Of a stretch of DNA of 64,000 nucleotides, positions 42,972 to 51,945 are shown piece after piece. Position 1 is the first letter of the stretch; each line of letters opens with the position of its first letter. The notes below the pieces were generated by a model that saw only the letters and a program-made list of their open reading frames with translations, ran no database searches and was not told where the DNA came from. The DNA is from Pseudoxanthomonas sp. YR558 (GTDB taxonomy: Bacteria > Pseudomonadota > Gammaproteobacteria > Xanthomonadales > Xanthomonadaceae), in NCBI RefSeq assembly GCF_900116385.1, contig NZ_FPCI01000001.1:310001-374000 (forward strand), in the 5' to 3' direction. The position numbers and the translations under genes were made by a program.

Positions 42972-44634
42972 GTGCCACCCCCTGCGAAGCCGCAGGGCCC
43001 TGCCCGGCCTGCAGCGCACGCTGGCGCAGCTTGATCGCCGTGAGGATGGCGATCACCGCGCCGCCGAGGATGAAGAGATCAACGCCGGCCACCGGCCAGT
43101 AGCCCTGTGCAAGCGTGCGCACGAGATGGTCGCCCGTGGTCACCCAATTCAGGATCACCACGGACACGGCGAGCACCGCAATGGCCCAGCACTGTTCCCG
43201 CCATGCTGGATTTGCCAGGCCGCGCGCCACCGGTGCGCTGCGCAAGCCTGCGTGGATAAAGGCCAATGCCCACGTGCCCCAGAACGCATAACGTTCCCAA
43301 TCGCCACGTGCCGGCAGATCTTCGGGAAGCAGTCGGTTGGCGGCCAGGATCCCCAGCGTCGCCAGGACCATGCCGGTCACCGCCGTCACCGCGAGCGCAT
43401 CGACGATCCGCGCGCCCTGGCTTCCCAGTTGGGCATGCTGCCGTTTGCGTTTCTCGACGAAGAAGACGAATCCGGTCGCGATGCATACCGCACCCGCCAG
43501 GCCACCCAACACATATAGCCAACGCAGCAGCCAGTGACGGAAATGCTGCAGATGCAGGCCGGTGAGGAACTCCGCCATGCGGCCTACCGGCGTGGCGGCA
43601 GGATCTTCGCGGATCAATTCGCCGGTGGCGGCCTTGAAGTGGATGCCGTCACCGACCAAGGCAATGCGGTCGGTGCCCGCGCGGTAGACGCTGACATAAC
43701 CGTTGGCATCGCCGACATGCTGGAGCACCAGGAAGCCCACCTCGCCCGCCTTGTCCTTGGCCTTCCAGCGACGCTGGGCGTCGGCGACCATCGCATCGAC
43801 ATTCGCCAGGCCTGCGGGCACGCCGGCGCGCTGGTGCGGCAGGCCGGTCTCGCGCGCTTCCACTTCGGCATGCAGGTCGTGCAGCTCGTGCAACTGCGTG
43901 TGACCCAGTGGGAAGTAATAGGTCGCAGCGAAGATCAGCAGGCCGGTCAGAGCGAAGAAGAAATGGAACGGCAACGCCACCACGCCGGTGAGGTTGTGCA
44001 GGTCCAGCACGCTGCGCAGGCGCGCTTTGCCCGGCCGGAAGGTGAAGAATTCGCGGAAGATCTTGCGATGCATGACCACGCCGCTGACCAGTGCGGCGAG
44101 CATCACCAACGCGGACAGGCCCACGATGAAGATGCCGAGGTTCTTCCAGTCCAGCGTCAGGCTGTAGTGCATCGGATAGAAGAATCCGCTGCCGATCTTC
44201 AACCGGTCGTTCGGCAACAGGGTGCCGTCACGTGGATCGATGGTCGCATCGGCCCAGATCGTTTCGTCGGGGTCCTTGGCGTTAGGCACCTCGTAGCCGG
44301 CGAACAACGCCAGCACCGGGTCGCGGTGCGTGGTGTAAGCGCTCCAACTGACGACGGTGTCGAAGCGCTCGGGCATCGGGCCGTTCACGCGCGGGCGCGC
44401 AGCGTCCACCGTCGCCTGCAGAGGTTGCATGCGCTCGAACGCGGGCCGCAGGATCTTTTCGTACGAAGGCATCGACTGAGGTTCGAAGCGCGTGGACGGG
44501 ATCGCCCAGCGGTCGATCTCGCGATCGAAGACCGACAGCGCGCCGAAGAAGAACGCTGCCATCAATACGAAACCCAGCACGAGGCCGAACCAGGTGTGGA
44601 GCCAGGCCATCGCCTGTCGGAAGCTCTGGAACAT
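42964..44634 (-). CDS. PepSY-domain inner-membrane protein (PiuB-like)
   Basis: A 556-aa protein with an N-terminal TM (LHTWFGLVLGFVLMAAFFFGALSVFD, here shown in part), a periplasmic PepSY-type region, and three to four C-terminal TM helices. HTW near the N-terminus and the HDLHAEVE/HLQHFRHWLLRWLY segments give conserved histidines often proposed to bind haem. PepSY_TM proteins in Fur-controlled loci likely reduce ferric siderophores. A GGGAGGG site precedes ATG 44634. Confidence 0.85.
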   Translation of the reverse strand: MFQSFRQAMAWLHTWFGLVLGFVLMAAFFFGALSVFDREIDRWAIPSTRFEPQSMPSYEKILRPAFERMQPLQATVDAARPRVNGPMPERFDTVVSWSAYTTHRDPVLALFAGYEVPNAKDPDETIWADATIDPRDGTLLPNDRLKIGSGFFYPMHYSLTLDWKNLGIFIVGLSALVMLAALVSGVVMHRKIFREFFTFRPGKARLRSVLDLHNLTGVVALPFHFFFALTGLLIFAATYYFPLGHTQLHELHDLHAEVEARETGLPHQRAGVPAGLANVDAMVADAQRRWKAKDKAGEVGFLVLQHVGDANGYVSVYRAGTDRIALVGDGIHFKAATGELIREDPAATPVGRMAEFLTGLHLQHFRHWLLRWLYVLGGLAGAVCIATGFVFFVEKRKRQHAQLGSQGARIVDALAVTAVTGMVLATLGILAANRLLPEDLPARGDWERYAFWGTWALAFIHAGLRSAPVARGLANPAWREQCWAIAVLAVSVVILNWVTTGDHLVRTLAQGYWPVAGVDLFILGGAVIAILTAIKLRQRALQAGQGPAASQGVARA

Positions 44635-44650
44635 GATGCCCTCCCCTGCC

Positions 44651-44959
44651 TCAGACCAACAGGGACTGCACGAAGGAGCCGGTGGCCGCGAGTACGCCGC
44701 CACCGACCACCGTCACCAGCCACACCCAGCGCAGCCGACGCGCCGCGATCGCCCACAGGAACACGCCAAGGAACGCCAGCACGCCGATCATGCTGCCGAG
44801 GAACTCGGCGTCATGAAAATCCATGCCGGCGGCGACCATCAGGCTGGCGCCCGTGGCGACGATGCCCCAAGCGAATGCGTAGCCGCCCAGGATGGCGGCC
44901 GCCACGCGAGCGATGACCTGAGTACGTGGCGAACGGGAAGGAATCGCGGTGGTGGACAT
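44651..44959 (-). CDS. DUF3649 small membrane protein
   Basis: A 102-aa protein with three hydrophobic helices (about 19-41, 48-68, 76-98). It matches DUF3649, which is consistently found between a TonB-dependent siderophore receptor and a PepSY protein, as here. It is coded 16 bp ahead of the PepSY gene on the same strand, so co-transcription is likely. Confidence 0.78.
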   Translation of the reverse strand: MSTTAIPSRSPRTQVIARVAAAILGGYAFAWGIVATGASLMVAAGMDFHDAEFLGSMIGVLAFLGVFLWAIAARRLRWVWLVTVVGGGVLAATGSFVQSLLV

Positions 44960-44988
44960 GGTGGCGTCGGCTACCTTCTTGCGGTGGA

Positions 44989-47166
44989 TCAGAAACGGTA
45001 TTCCAGGCTCAGCGACCAGTGGCGCGGGGCGCCGTAGTAGCCGATCTGGTACAGCGTGTTGATGTACTTCTCATCGGTCAGGTTGCCGACGTTGGCGCGC
45101 ACGGTCGCATTCTCCAGGAAATCCCACGCGGCGAACGCATTCACCACCGCATAGCTGTCCTGGCGCACGGTCTGGCCGGTGTAGCTTTCGATGTTGGAAA
45201 TGGCGCTCTGCCAGCGCCCGCCGATACCGAACGAGAAGGCCTCGTAGCTCGGCAGGCGTGCGCTGAGCATCAGGTTGGCGGTGCGGCGCGGCACCCAGTT
45301 GTAGGTCAGCGTACCTTCTTCACCGTCCATCTTCAGATGCGTGTAACCGAACACCAGGTCGAGATGATCGGTCAGCTTGCCGGTGGCTTCGAATTCCCAG
45401 CCCTTCGATTCCACGTCCTTGGCGACGTAGTAGTTCATCAAGGTATCGGGGTTGTAGCCCTGGTACGTCGCCAAGCCTTCCTGCTCGGCGGAGAAGTACG
45501 CAAGCGTGGTCAGCAGTCGGCTGTCGAGCCACTCGGCCTTGATGCCGGCTTCGTAGTTGACGCCCTTCGACGGCGCCAGGTAGAAGCCGTCGAAATCGCG
45601 CTGGTCCTGCGGCTGGTAGATGTCCGAGTAGCTGACATAACCCAGGATGTTCTCGTTGAAGTCGTAGGTCAGGCCTGCGTACGGGCTGGTGTTGCTTTCG
45701 GTTTCGGCAAACGGCACGCCATCGTTGTTGCCGTCGCGGTGGTACTCGGCGAAGTTGACGCCGACGATGGCCTTGAAATCCTCGGTCAGCGCGATGCGCG
45801 TGGCACCAAAGGCGCGCTTCAGCCGCTGGTTGAACTCGCTCGACGGCACCTGTGCGCCCCACACGGGTTCAGGCACGGAATCGCCCGTGTACGGGAAGCC
45901 CGGAAGCAAACCGAACGCCGGCGAATCGGACGGCGCAGGGTTGAACCAGTAGCCCTGCTCGCTTTCCGACTGACTGATGCCGAACATCGCTTCATGCTCG
46001 CGTCCGAACAACTGGAAGCGGCCGTTGAGGGTCAGGTCCACCAGATCCGACGTCAGCTCGTCCTGGCCCTTGTAGGCCCAGCCCACGAGGCCGGTGCCCG
46101 TAACCGGATCCAGGCCGGTCATCGAGTAGGCGAAGAACAGCTCGTCGTCGTTGTCGCCCTTGCGATGGTTGTAGGTCGCCTTGAGCTGCCAGCTGTCGCC
46201 CAACTGATGCGTGTATTCGACGAACGCGGTCTGGGTGTTGGTGTTCCAATAGGTCCAGTCCAGCGTAGTGGATGCGCCGACGTCCCACGAAGGCTGCGTG
46301 CCATCGGCGTTCACGAACGGCAGCGCGCCCCACATGTTGCCAGTGGTGTCGGCCTGCTGCCAGGAATAGCCGAACGCGAGCGTACCGTTCTCGCCGATCT
46401 GGCCATCGATCACCGCATAGCCGAAGGTTCGCTCGGTTTCGTAGTCGCGCAGATAGGAATCGCCTTCCTCGCGCGCCACCACCACGCGGCCGGCCCAGGT
46501 GCCGACCTCGTTGAATGGCATGGAGTAGTCGAACTCGACGCGGCGCTCGCCCCAGGAACCGATCTTCACGCCCACCTTGCCTTCGGCGTCGTTGGTCGGG
46601 CGCTTGCGCACGTAGTTGATCGTACCGGCCGAGTTGCCGACGCCGGTGAGCAGACCGTTCGCGCCGCGGATGACTTCCAGCTTCTCGTAACCGAATGCGT
46701 CCATCGCGCCGGTGGCGATGCCCCAGTCGTTGGGCATGCCGACGCCGTCGATCTGCGTGCTCTTGATCTCGAAACCACGCGCCAGGTAGTTGGTACGGTT
46801 GGTTTCCCACTCTTCCACCTGGATGCCGGTGGCCAGGCGCAGGGCGTCGTTCAAGCTGTCGGCACCGAACTGGATCATCTGTTCGTTGCTGACCACGCTG
46901 ATGGACTGCGGTGTTTCCTTGATGGCGAGGTCGAGGTTGGTGGCGCCGTTGCTGACGCGGTTGGCACGCTGACCACGGACCAGCACGGTGTCCAGGTCGG
47001 TGGCCGTCACCTCGCCGCTCGGCAGCGGCCCAGAGGCATCCTGCGGGGCAGCGAGGGCCACCAAAGGTCCGCTGGCCAACGCGAAGCAGATGGCGGCGCG
47101 CAGTGCATTCGGCATGAAGGTCTTGCAGGTGTCGGAAACGGCGTGCGGACGATTCGGCATGGACAT
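44989..47166 (-). CDS. TonB-dependent siderophore receptor (FhuE-like)
   Basis: A 725-aa outer-membrane receptor. After the signal region (the hydrophobic core follows MPNALRAAICFALASG) there is a TonB-box-like DTVLVRGQ, a plug domain (ETPQSISVVSNEQMIQFG, VIRGANGLLTGVGNSAGTINYVRKRP) and a 22-strand barrel ending in EYRF. The plug sequence is that of ferric hydroxamate/coprogen-type receptors. Start choice is uncertain: ATGs at 47166, 47160 and 47115 are all in frame. A Fur-box-like site lies about 120 bp upstream. Confidence 0.9.
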   Translation of the reverse strand: MSMPNRPHAVSDTCKTFMPNALRAAICFALASGPLVALAAPQDASGPLPSGEVTATDLDTVLVRGQRANRVSNGATNLDLAIKETPQSISVVSNEQMIQFGADSLNDALRLATGIQVEEWETNRTNYLARGFEIKSTQIDGVGMPNDWGIATGAMDAFGYEKLEVIRGANGLLTGVGNSAGTINYVRKRPTNDAEGKVGVKIGSWGERRVEFDYSMPFNEVGTWAGRVVVAREEGDSYLRDYETERTFGYAVIDGQIGENGTLAFGYSWQQADTTGNMWGALPFVNADGTQPSWDVGASTTLDWTYWNTNTQTAFVEYTHQLGDSWQLKATYNHRKGDNDDELFFAYSMTGLDPVTGTGLVGWAYKGQDELTSDLVDLTLNGRFQLFGREHEAMFGISQSESEQGYWFNPAPSDSPAFGLLPGFPYTGDSVPEPVWGAQVPSSEFNQRLKRAFGATRIALTEDFKAIVGVNFAEYHRDGNNDGVPFAETESNTSPYAGLTYDFNENILGYVSYSDIYQPQDQRDFDGFYLAPSKGVNYEAGIKAEWLDSRLLTTLAYFSAEQEGLATYQGYNPDTLMNYYVAKDVESKGWEFEATGKLTDHLDLVFGYTHLKMDGEEGTLTYNWVPRRTANLMLSARLPSYEAFSFGIGGRWQSAISNIESYTGQTVRQDSYAVVNAFAAWDFLENATVRANVGNLTDEKYINTLYQIGYYGAPRHWSLSLEYRF

Positions 47167-47283
47167 GGGGATACGGAGAGCCTGTGGGAGATGGCGGCGC
47201 ACGCTCACGCGCGCCGTAGCCGCATCGCCCGGAGCGACGCGTCTTCAGCGCAAGTGGCGAGGCACTTGATGGCCGTATTAAAT

Positions 47284-47302
47284 GCGAATGATTGTCATTT
47301 TG
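47284..47302 (-). promoter_or_regulatory. Fur box upstream of the TonB receptor
   Basis: On the - strand the 19-mer CAAAATGACAATCATTCGC matches the Fur consensus at 14 of 19 positions, with an intact AATCATT half-site. It lies upstream of the receptor operon only; the neighbouring fdhD gene reads toward it from the other side as its 3' end. Confidence 0.72.
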
Positions 47303-47348
47303 CAAGCAGCCTGAACAGGGCAACCGACGTGCGGAGGGCGCTGACAGG

Positions 47349-48185
47349 CTAGGACTTCCCTGTTGCCGCTTCCCGTAGCCGGTGCGGATGGCTGTAGACC
47401 ACATGCCGCCCCACCCGCGTGAAGCCCACCAATGTCATCCCGCATCCCCGGGCCAGGTCGACAGCCAGCGCGGTGGGCGCGGAAATGGCGGCCAGCAACG
47501 TAACACCCGCCATGGCCGCCTTGGCCACCATCTCGTAGCTGGCGCGGCTGGTGATGAGGATGAATCCATCCGCAGCGTCGATCCCCTCGCGCCCCATCGC
47601 ACCGATCAGTTTGTCCAGTGCGTTATGGCGGCCGACATCCTCGCGAACCCGTCGCACGCGTCCCTGCCTGTCGGCAAAGGCGGCCGCATGGATGGCGCCC
47701 GTCGCGGCATTCAGCGGCTGCGCTGCTTCAAGGCAGTCCAATGCCGCCTCCAGCGCGTTCGCGTCGATTGCACTGCCCTGCTCCACGGCTTCGGGATGCC
47801 TGATGACGTCTTCCAACCGTCGGTGGCCGCAGATCCCGCAGCCGCTGCGCCCCGGAAGCCAGCGAGCATCGTCGCCCGACGATCCACGGAGCAGCGGCAT
47901 CAGGGTGTGGAGGTCCAACTGGATCCCCTCGAGCAGGGTCTGTACATCGATGGAAGCCAGTCCCCCGATCGCAATACCCAACTCGGTCAGCGCGAAGCCA
48001 TGGGCAAAATCTTCCAGATCAAGGGGGCTGGCCATCATCACGGCCAGCGGCTCGCCGTTGACCTGGATGGCGATCGGGACCTCCTCGGCAAGCAGGTCTT
48101 GCCGATTGACAGCCACCCCGTTGCGGACATCCACAACATTACGGCGCGCGAGTCCCGGCGCGTGATCGTTGCCGTCAGTCGACAT
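47349..48185 (-). CDS. fdhD: Formate dehydrogenase accessory sulfurtransferase FdhD
   Basis: A 278-aa protein. GRSGCGICGH holds the CxxC loop required for sulfur transfer, flanked by EEVPIAIQVNGEPLAVMM and REDVGRHNALDKLIG, both family hallmarks. FdhD sulfurates the Mo-bis-MGD cofactor of formate dehydrogenases in the cytoplasm. Its start overlaps the upstream molybdoenzyme by 11 bp, giving a clear functional link. ATG 48200 is an alternative start. Confidence 0.93.
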   Translation of the reverse strand: MSTDGNDHAPGLARRNVVDVRNGVAVNRQDLLAEEVPIAIQVNGEPLAVMMASPLDLEDFAHGFALTELGIAIGGLASIDVQTLLEGIQLDLHTLMPLLRGSSGDDARWLPGRSGCGICGHRRLEDVIRHPEAVEQGSAIDANALEAALDCLEAAQPLNAATGAIHAAAFADRQGRVRRVREDVGRHNALDKLIGAMGREGIDAADGFILITSRASYEMVAKAAMAGVTLLAAISAPTALAVDLARGCGMTLVGFTRVGRHVVYSHPHRLREAATGKS

Positions 48186-50484
48186 CGACGTTGTCGCCAC
48201 GCGATTTCATGATCTGCACGGGAATGGACTTGTAGGCCGGGGTTCCTGACTGCGGATCGTGGCTGTCCAACGGCACCAGCCGGTTGCCTTCCGGGTAATA
48301 CATCGCCGCCGATCCCCGAGGCAGGTCGTACCTAACCGCGGTGAAGCCGGACACGCGTCGCGGTGCTCCCTCGTTGCCGGCCATGTGCGACACGATGTCG
48401 ATGCGGTCGCCATGCTGCAGGCCACGCGCGTCCAGGTCGTCGGCATTCATGAAGACCACGTCTCGTCGTCCACTCACGCCACGATAGCGGTCGTCGAAAC
48501 CGTAGATCGTGGTGTTGTACTGATCGTGGGAGCGGACCGTGGTCATCGTCAGCAGATCAGTTGCACGGATCGAAGGGTCTTCGTTGAGGCCCGGCGCCAC
48601 CAGGAAACGCGCTTTGCCGACGCTCCCCCAATCGCGCTCCGACGCGCCGATGTACAGCCGGAAGCCACCGGGCTGGCGCACGCGCACGTTGTAATCCTTG
48701 AACATCGGGAACACGGCTTCGATGGCATCGCGGATGCGGTCGTAGTCCTCCACGAGCCCGTCCCAGTCCACCTTTGTCTGAGGAAGCGTGGCGCGAGCGA
48801 TGCCGGCAACGATCGCCGGTTCCGACAACAAGTGCTCGGAGGCCGGCGCGAGCCCGCCTTGTGAGGCATGCACCATCGACATCGAATCTTCCACGGTCAC
48901 CGACTGCAGGCCGCTCGCCTGCACATCGCGTTCGGTGCGGCCCAGGCATGGCAGAAGGAACATCTGCTTTGCCGTGATGAGGTGTGAACGGTTCAACTTG
49001 GTGGCGATATGCACCGCCAGGTCGAGGTTGCGCATGGCCGGAAGGGTCGTGTCGGGATCGGGCATCGCCACCGCCAGGTTGCCGCCCATGCAGACCAGTG
49101 CGCGCGAGCGCCCGTCGCGGATCGCACGCACGGCCTCCACCGCGTCGTGGCCGTGCGTCAACGGGAACTCGAAGCCGAACCGCTGCCTGATCGCATCGAC
49201 CAGCGCCTGCGTGGGTTTCTCGGTAATGCCCACGGTGCGGTCGCCTTGCACATTGGAATGCCCGCGGATGGGCGCGATGCCGGCGCCCTGGCGGCCGATA
49301 TTCCCGCGCAGCAGCAAGAGGTTGGCCATCTGCTGTACGTTCTGGGTGCCGCGACGATGCTGGGTCATCCCCATGCCGTAACAGATGATCACCCGCTCCG
49401 CGCCCGCGTACAGCCGCGCGGCCGCGGCGATGTCCTCCCGCGACAGACCCGACTGTTCGACGATATCGTCCCACGCCGTGTTTGCGAGGTCTTCGCGCAG
49501 GGCGTCCAGGCCCTGCGTATGCTCGGCGATGAAGGCGTGATCGAGCACGCCAGGCCCGCCCGCCGCCAGGTCTTCGGCATCCGCATCGAGCAGGCACTTC
49601 ATCATGCCTTTGAGCAGCGCAAGATCGCCGCCGATCTTCACCTGGTAGTACGTCTGCGCGATCGGCGTGGCGCGGTTGGTGAGCATCTCGGCCGGATCCT
49701 GTGGCGAGGTGAATCGCTCCAGTCCGCGCTCACGCAAGGGATTCACCGCGATGATAGGAACGCCGCGTCGCGACACCTCGCGCAACGTGCCGAGCATGCG
49801 CGGATGGTTCGTGCCCGGGTTGTGGCCGAAGCTGAAAAGCGCATCGCAATGCTCGAAGTCCTCCAGCGTCACCGTGCCCTTGCCGACGCCGATGGATTCC
49901 GGAAGACCGACGCTCGTGGCCTCGTGGCACATGTTCGAGCAATCCGGGAAGTTGTTGGTGCCGTACTCGCGCACCATCAACTGGTAGAGGAAGGCGGCTT
50001 CGTTGGAAGTGCGGCCGGAGGTATAGAACTCCGCCATGTCGGGGTTAGGCAGGGTGCGCAATGCTTCACCGATGCGCGCAAATGCGTCCTCCCAGCTGAT
50101 CGGGACGTAACGGTCCGATGCGTGGTCGTACGCCATCGGATGCGTCAGGCGTCCCTCGTCCTCCAGTGCATGGTCGCTCCACTCCCAGAGTTCGGACACC
50201 GTGTTCGCGGCGAAGAAGTCAGGCGTGGCGCGCTTGCCCGTCGCCTCCCACGACACCGCCTTCGCACCGTTCTCGCAGAACTCAAACGACGACGTGTGTC
50301 GCGGATCGGGCCACGCGCAACCGGGGCAATCGAAACCGCTCGGCTGGTTGACGCGGCGGAGCGCGGAGGTTTCTCGCCCAACGGCCATCTGGCTTTTCAC
50401 TGCGCGCGCGACGGCTGCCAGCGCGCCCCAACCGCCCGCCGCGCCGTCGTATTCGTCGATGCCGGGCACCTTGCGCTCACTCAT
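48175..50484 (-). CDS. FdhF/YdeP-family molybdopterin oxidoreductase
   Basis: A 769-aa cytoplasmic Mo-bisMGD enzyme of the YdeP type. It has the paired cysteines of the family (FDCPGCAWPDP near 53-56) and no full [4Fe-4S] CxxC-x3-C-x(n)-C block or Tat signal. Aligning GTNNFPDCSNMCHEATSVGL with the E. coli FdhH selenocysteine loop puts Cys186 where FdhH has Sec140. The product could be a formate dehydrogenase or the acid-resistance-like YdeP; electron partner unknown. AGGAG precedes ATG 50484. Co-expressed with fdhD. Confidence 0.85.
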   Translation of the reverse strand: MSERKVPGIDEYDGAAGGWGALAAVARAVKSQMAVGRETSALRRVNQPSGFDCPGCAWPDPRHTSSFEFCENGAKAVSWEATGKRATPDFFAANTVSELWEWSDHALEDEGRLTHPMAYDHASDRYVPISWEDAFARIGEALRTLPNPDMAEFYTSGRTSNEAAFLYQLMVREYGTNNFPDCSNMCHEATSVGLPESIGVGKGTVTLEDFEHCDALFSFGHNPGTNHPRMLGTLREVSRRGVPIIAVNPLRERGLERFTSPQDPAEMLTNRATPIAQTYYQVKIGGDLALLKGMMKCLLDADAEDLAAGGPGVLDHAFIAEHTQGLDALREDLANTAWDDIVEQSGLSREDIAAAARLYAGAERVIICYGMGMTQHRRGTQNVQQMANLLLLRGNIGRQGAGIAPIRGHSNVQGDRTVGITEKPTQALVDAIRQRFGFEFPLTHGHDAVEAVRAIRDGRSRALVCMGGNLAVAMPDPDTTLPAMRNLDLAVHIATKLNRSHLITAKQMFLLPCLGRTERDVQASGLQSVTVEDSMSMVHASQGGLAPASEHLLSEPAIVAGIARATLPQTKVDWDGLVEDYDRIRDAIEAVFPMFKDYNVRVRQPGGFRLYIGASERDWGSVGKARFLVAPGLNEDPSIRATDLLTMTTVRSHDQYNTTIYGFDDRYRGVSGRRDVVFMNADDLDARGLQHGDRIDIVSHMAGNEGAPRRVSGFTAVRYDLPRGSAAMYYPEGNRLVPLDSHDPQSGTPAYKSIPVQIMKSRGDNVDVD

Positions 50485-50550
50485 GGGATTCTCCTGCGGC
50501 ACGTCGACGAAGCATCGACGAAGGATACTCCAACACCCCGACGCACTCCG

Positions 50551-50591
50551 CCTGAGCGAGCGTTCCAGCGAGTGTGAACTGCTCGCTCAGG
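50551..50591. repeat. Perfect 11-bp inverted repeat in the divergent fdh/MFS promoter region
   Basis: CCTGAGCGAGC (50551-50561) and GCTCGCTCAGG (50581-50591) are exact reverse complements with a 19-bp spacer. The pair lies between the divergent starts at 50484 and 50641, where a dimeric regulator could control both genes. A strong cruciform or leader hairpin is an alternative. Confidence 0.7.
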
Positions 50592-50640
50592 ATCCCGTTG
50601 CTAGCATGTTGTGATTCCCACGTGAGAACGCCGCGCCTTC

Positions 50641-51900
50641 GTGCTTCGCCTGTTGCTGCCCCTTACCGCACTGCTGACCAGTGTCGCCCTGTTGCTCGGC
50701 GGCAATGGTCTGCTGGGCACGCTGCTTGCGGTCCGCAGCCAGACAGAGGGCTGGGGCGAACAGACGACGGGCCTGGTGATGTCGGGCTATTTCATCGGAT
50801 TCTTCCTGGGCACTTTCACCGCGCCTCCGCTGATCCGGCGTGTTGGCCATATCCGTGCGTTCGCTTTCCACGCAGCACTGGCGGCCGCGGCCGTGCTGGT
50901 GTTCCCGCTGTGGGCGAATCCGGTGGCCTGGATGGCATTGCGCGTCGTCACCGGCATGGCACTCGTAGGGCTCTGTACGGTGATCGAGAGCTGGTTGAAC
51001 GCGCAGTCGGCGCCGGAACACCGGAGCCGGGTGTTCGGGGTGTACATGGTGGTGTCGTTGCTGGCGCTCGCGGCGGGGCAACTGCTGCTCGATCTGCAAC
51101 CGCCGCGCAGCCCCGTGCTCTTCAGCGTGGTGGCCATCCTGTTCGCGCTGGCCATACTGCCTGTCAGCATCACCCGACTGTCACCGCCCCCCGTCGCAAC
51201 CGCGCCCCGTGTCCGCATCCTGCAGATATGCCGCACGGCGCCCAGCGCCGCCGCTGGCGCGCTCCTGGCGGGCATGGCCCTCGGTGCGTTCTGGGGGATG
51301 GGCGCCGTCTATGCCGGGTCGTTGGGATTGGACCGGGCCGGCATCGGCACGTTCATGGCCGCCACGATCCTTGGCGGCGCCGCCTTGCAGCTGCCCATCG
51401 GCCGCCTGTCAGATCGTGGTGATCGCCGCAGCATGCTGGCCGGCGTGTCGGCCTTGGGTGCCGTGGTCGCCGCGTGTGCGCTCCAACTCGCCCCGGCGGA
51501 GCGCACCGGTGTGCTGGCGTTGTTCTTCCTGTTCGGTGGGCTGGCGTTCGCGCTGTATCCCTTGGCGGTCGCCCATTTGCTGGATCGCCTGCCGGCCGAG
51601 CAACTGCTGGCAGGCTGTAGCGCCCTGCTGCTGCTGAATGGCATCGGCGCCGCCATCGGACCTGCCGCTGCGGGTCTCGTGATGGAGCGCTGGGGCGCTG
51701 GCGCCCTGCCCGTCTTCTTCGCCACCACCCTGGCTCTGCTCGCGCTGGTGGCCGGCGGGCGCCGTTTGTTGAAGGCGCGCCACTTGCTGCATCCAGCGCG
51801 CTTCCATCCCATGGTGAGGACGACCCCTGTCGCCCTGGAGCTGCTGCCTGAGATTCCGGACCGCCCATCGCGGCCGGTCCACGATCGGCGGCCGAATTGA
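50641..51900 (+). CDS. MFS transporter (YcaD/UMF-like)
   Basis: A 419-aa protein, GTG start, with 12 hydrophobic helices and the MFS cytoplasmic loop-2/3 and 8/9 motifs (LIRRVGHIRAF, GRLSDRGDRRSML). It resembles the YcaD-type uncharacterised family. Its substrate cannot be deduced. It is divergent from the molybdoenzyme gene and separated from it by the inverted repeat at 50551-50591. Confidence 0.82.
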   Translation: MLRLLLPLTALLTSVALLLGGNGLLGTLLAVRSQTEGWGEQTTGLVMSGYFIGFFLGTFTAPPLIRRVGHIRAFAFHAALAAAAVLVFPLWANPVAWMALRVVTGMALVGLCTVIESWLNAQSAPEHRSRVFGVYMVVSLLALAAGQLLLDLQPPRSPVLFSVVAILFALAILPVSITRLSPPPVATAPRVRILQICRTAPSAAAGALLAGMALGAFWGMGAVYAGSLGLDRAGIGTFMAATILGGAALQLPIGRLSDRGDRRSMLAGVSALGAVVAACALQLAPAERTGVLALFFLFGGLAFALYPLAVAHLLDRLPAEQLLAGCSALLLLNGIGAAIGPAAAGLVMERWGAGALPVFFATTLALLALVAGGRRLLKARHLLHPARFHPMVRTTPVALELLPEIPDRPSRPVHDRRPN

Positions 51901-51910
51901 TCCCGATCAA
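51897..51910 (+). promoter_or_regulatory. ANR/FNR box upstream of hemN
   Basis: TTGATCCCGATCAA matches the TTGAT-N4-ATCAA FNR/ANR consensus perfectly. It starts at the end of the MFS gene and lies 36 bp before the hemN ATG (51946), so it would sit over or near the promoter and give low-oxygen activation, as known for hemN in pseudomonads and E. coli relatives. Confidence 0.82.
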
Positions 51911-51945
51911 TGCGCCGGCAACGGCACCGCCCTAGCCTGTGCGCC

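Noticed and set aside
42964..47166. Haem-uptake assignment for the iron block
   Set aside because: The receptor plug matches siderophore receptors, not haem receptors (no FRAP/NPNL pair seen), and no haem-degrading enzyme is near.
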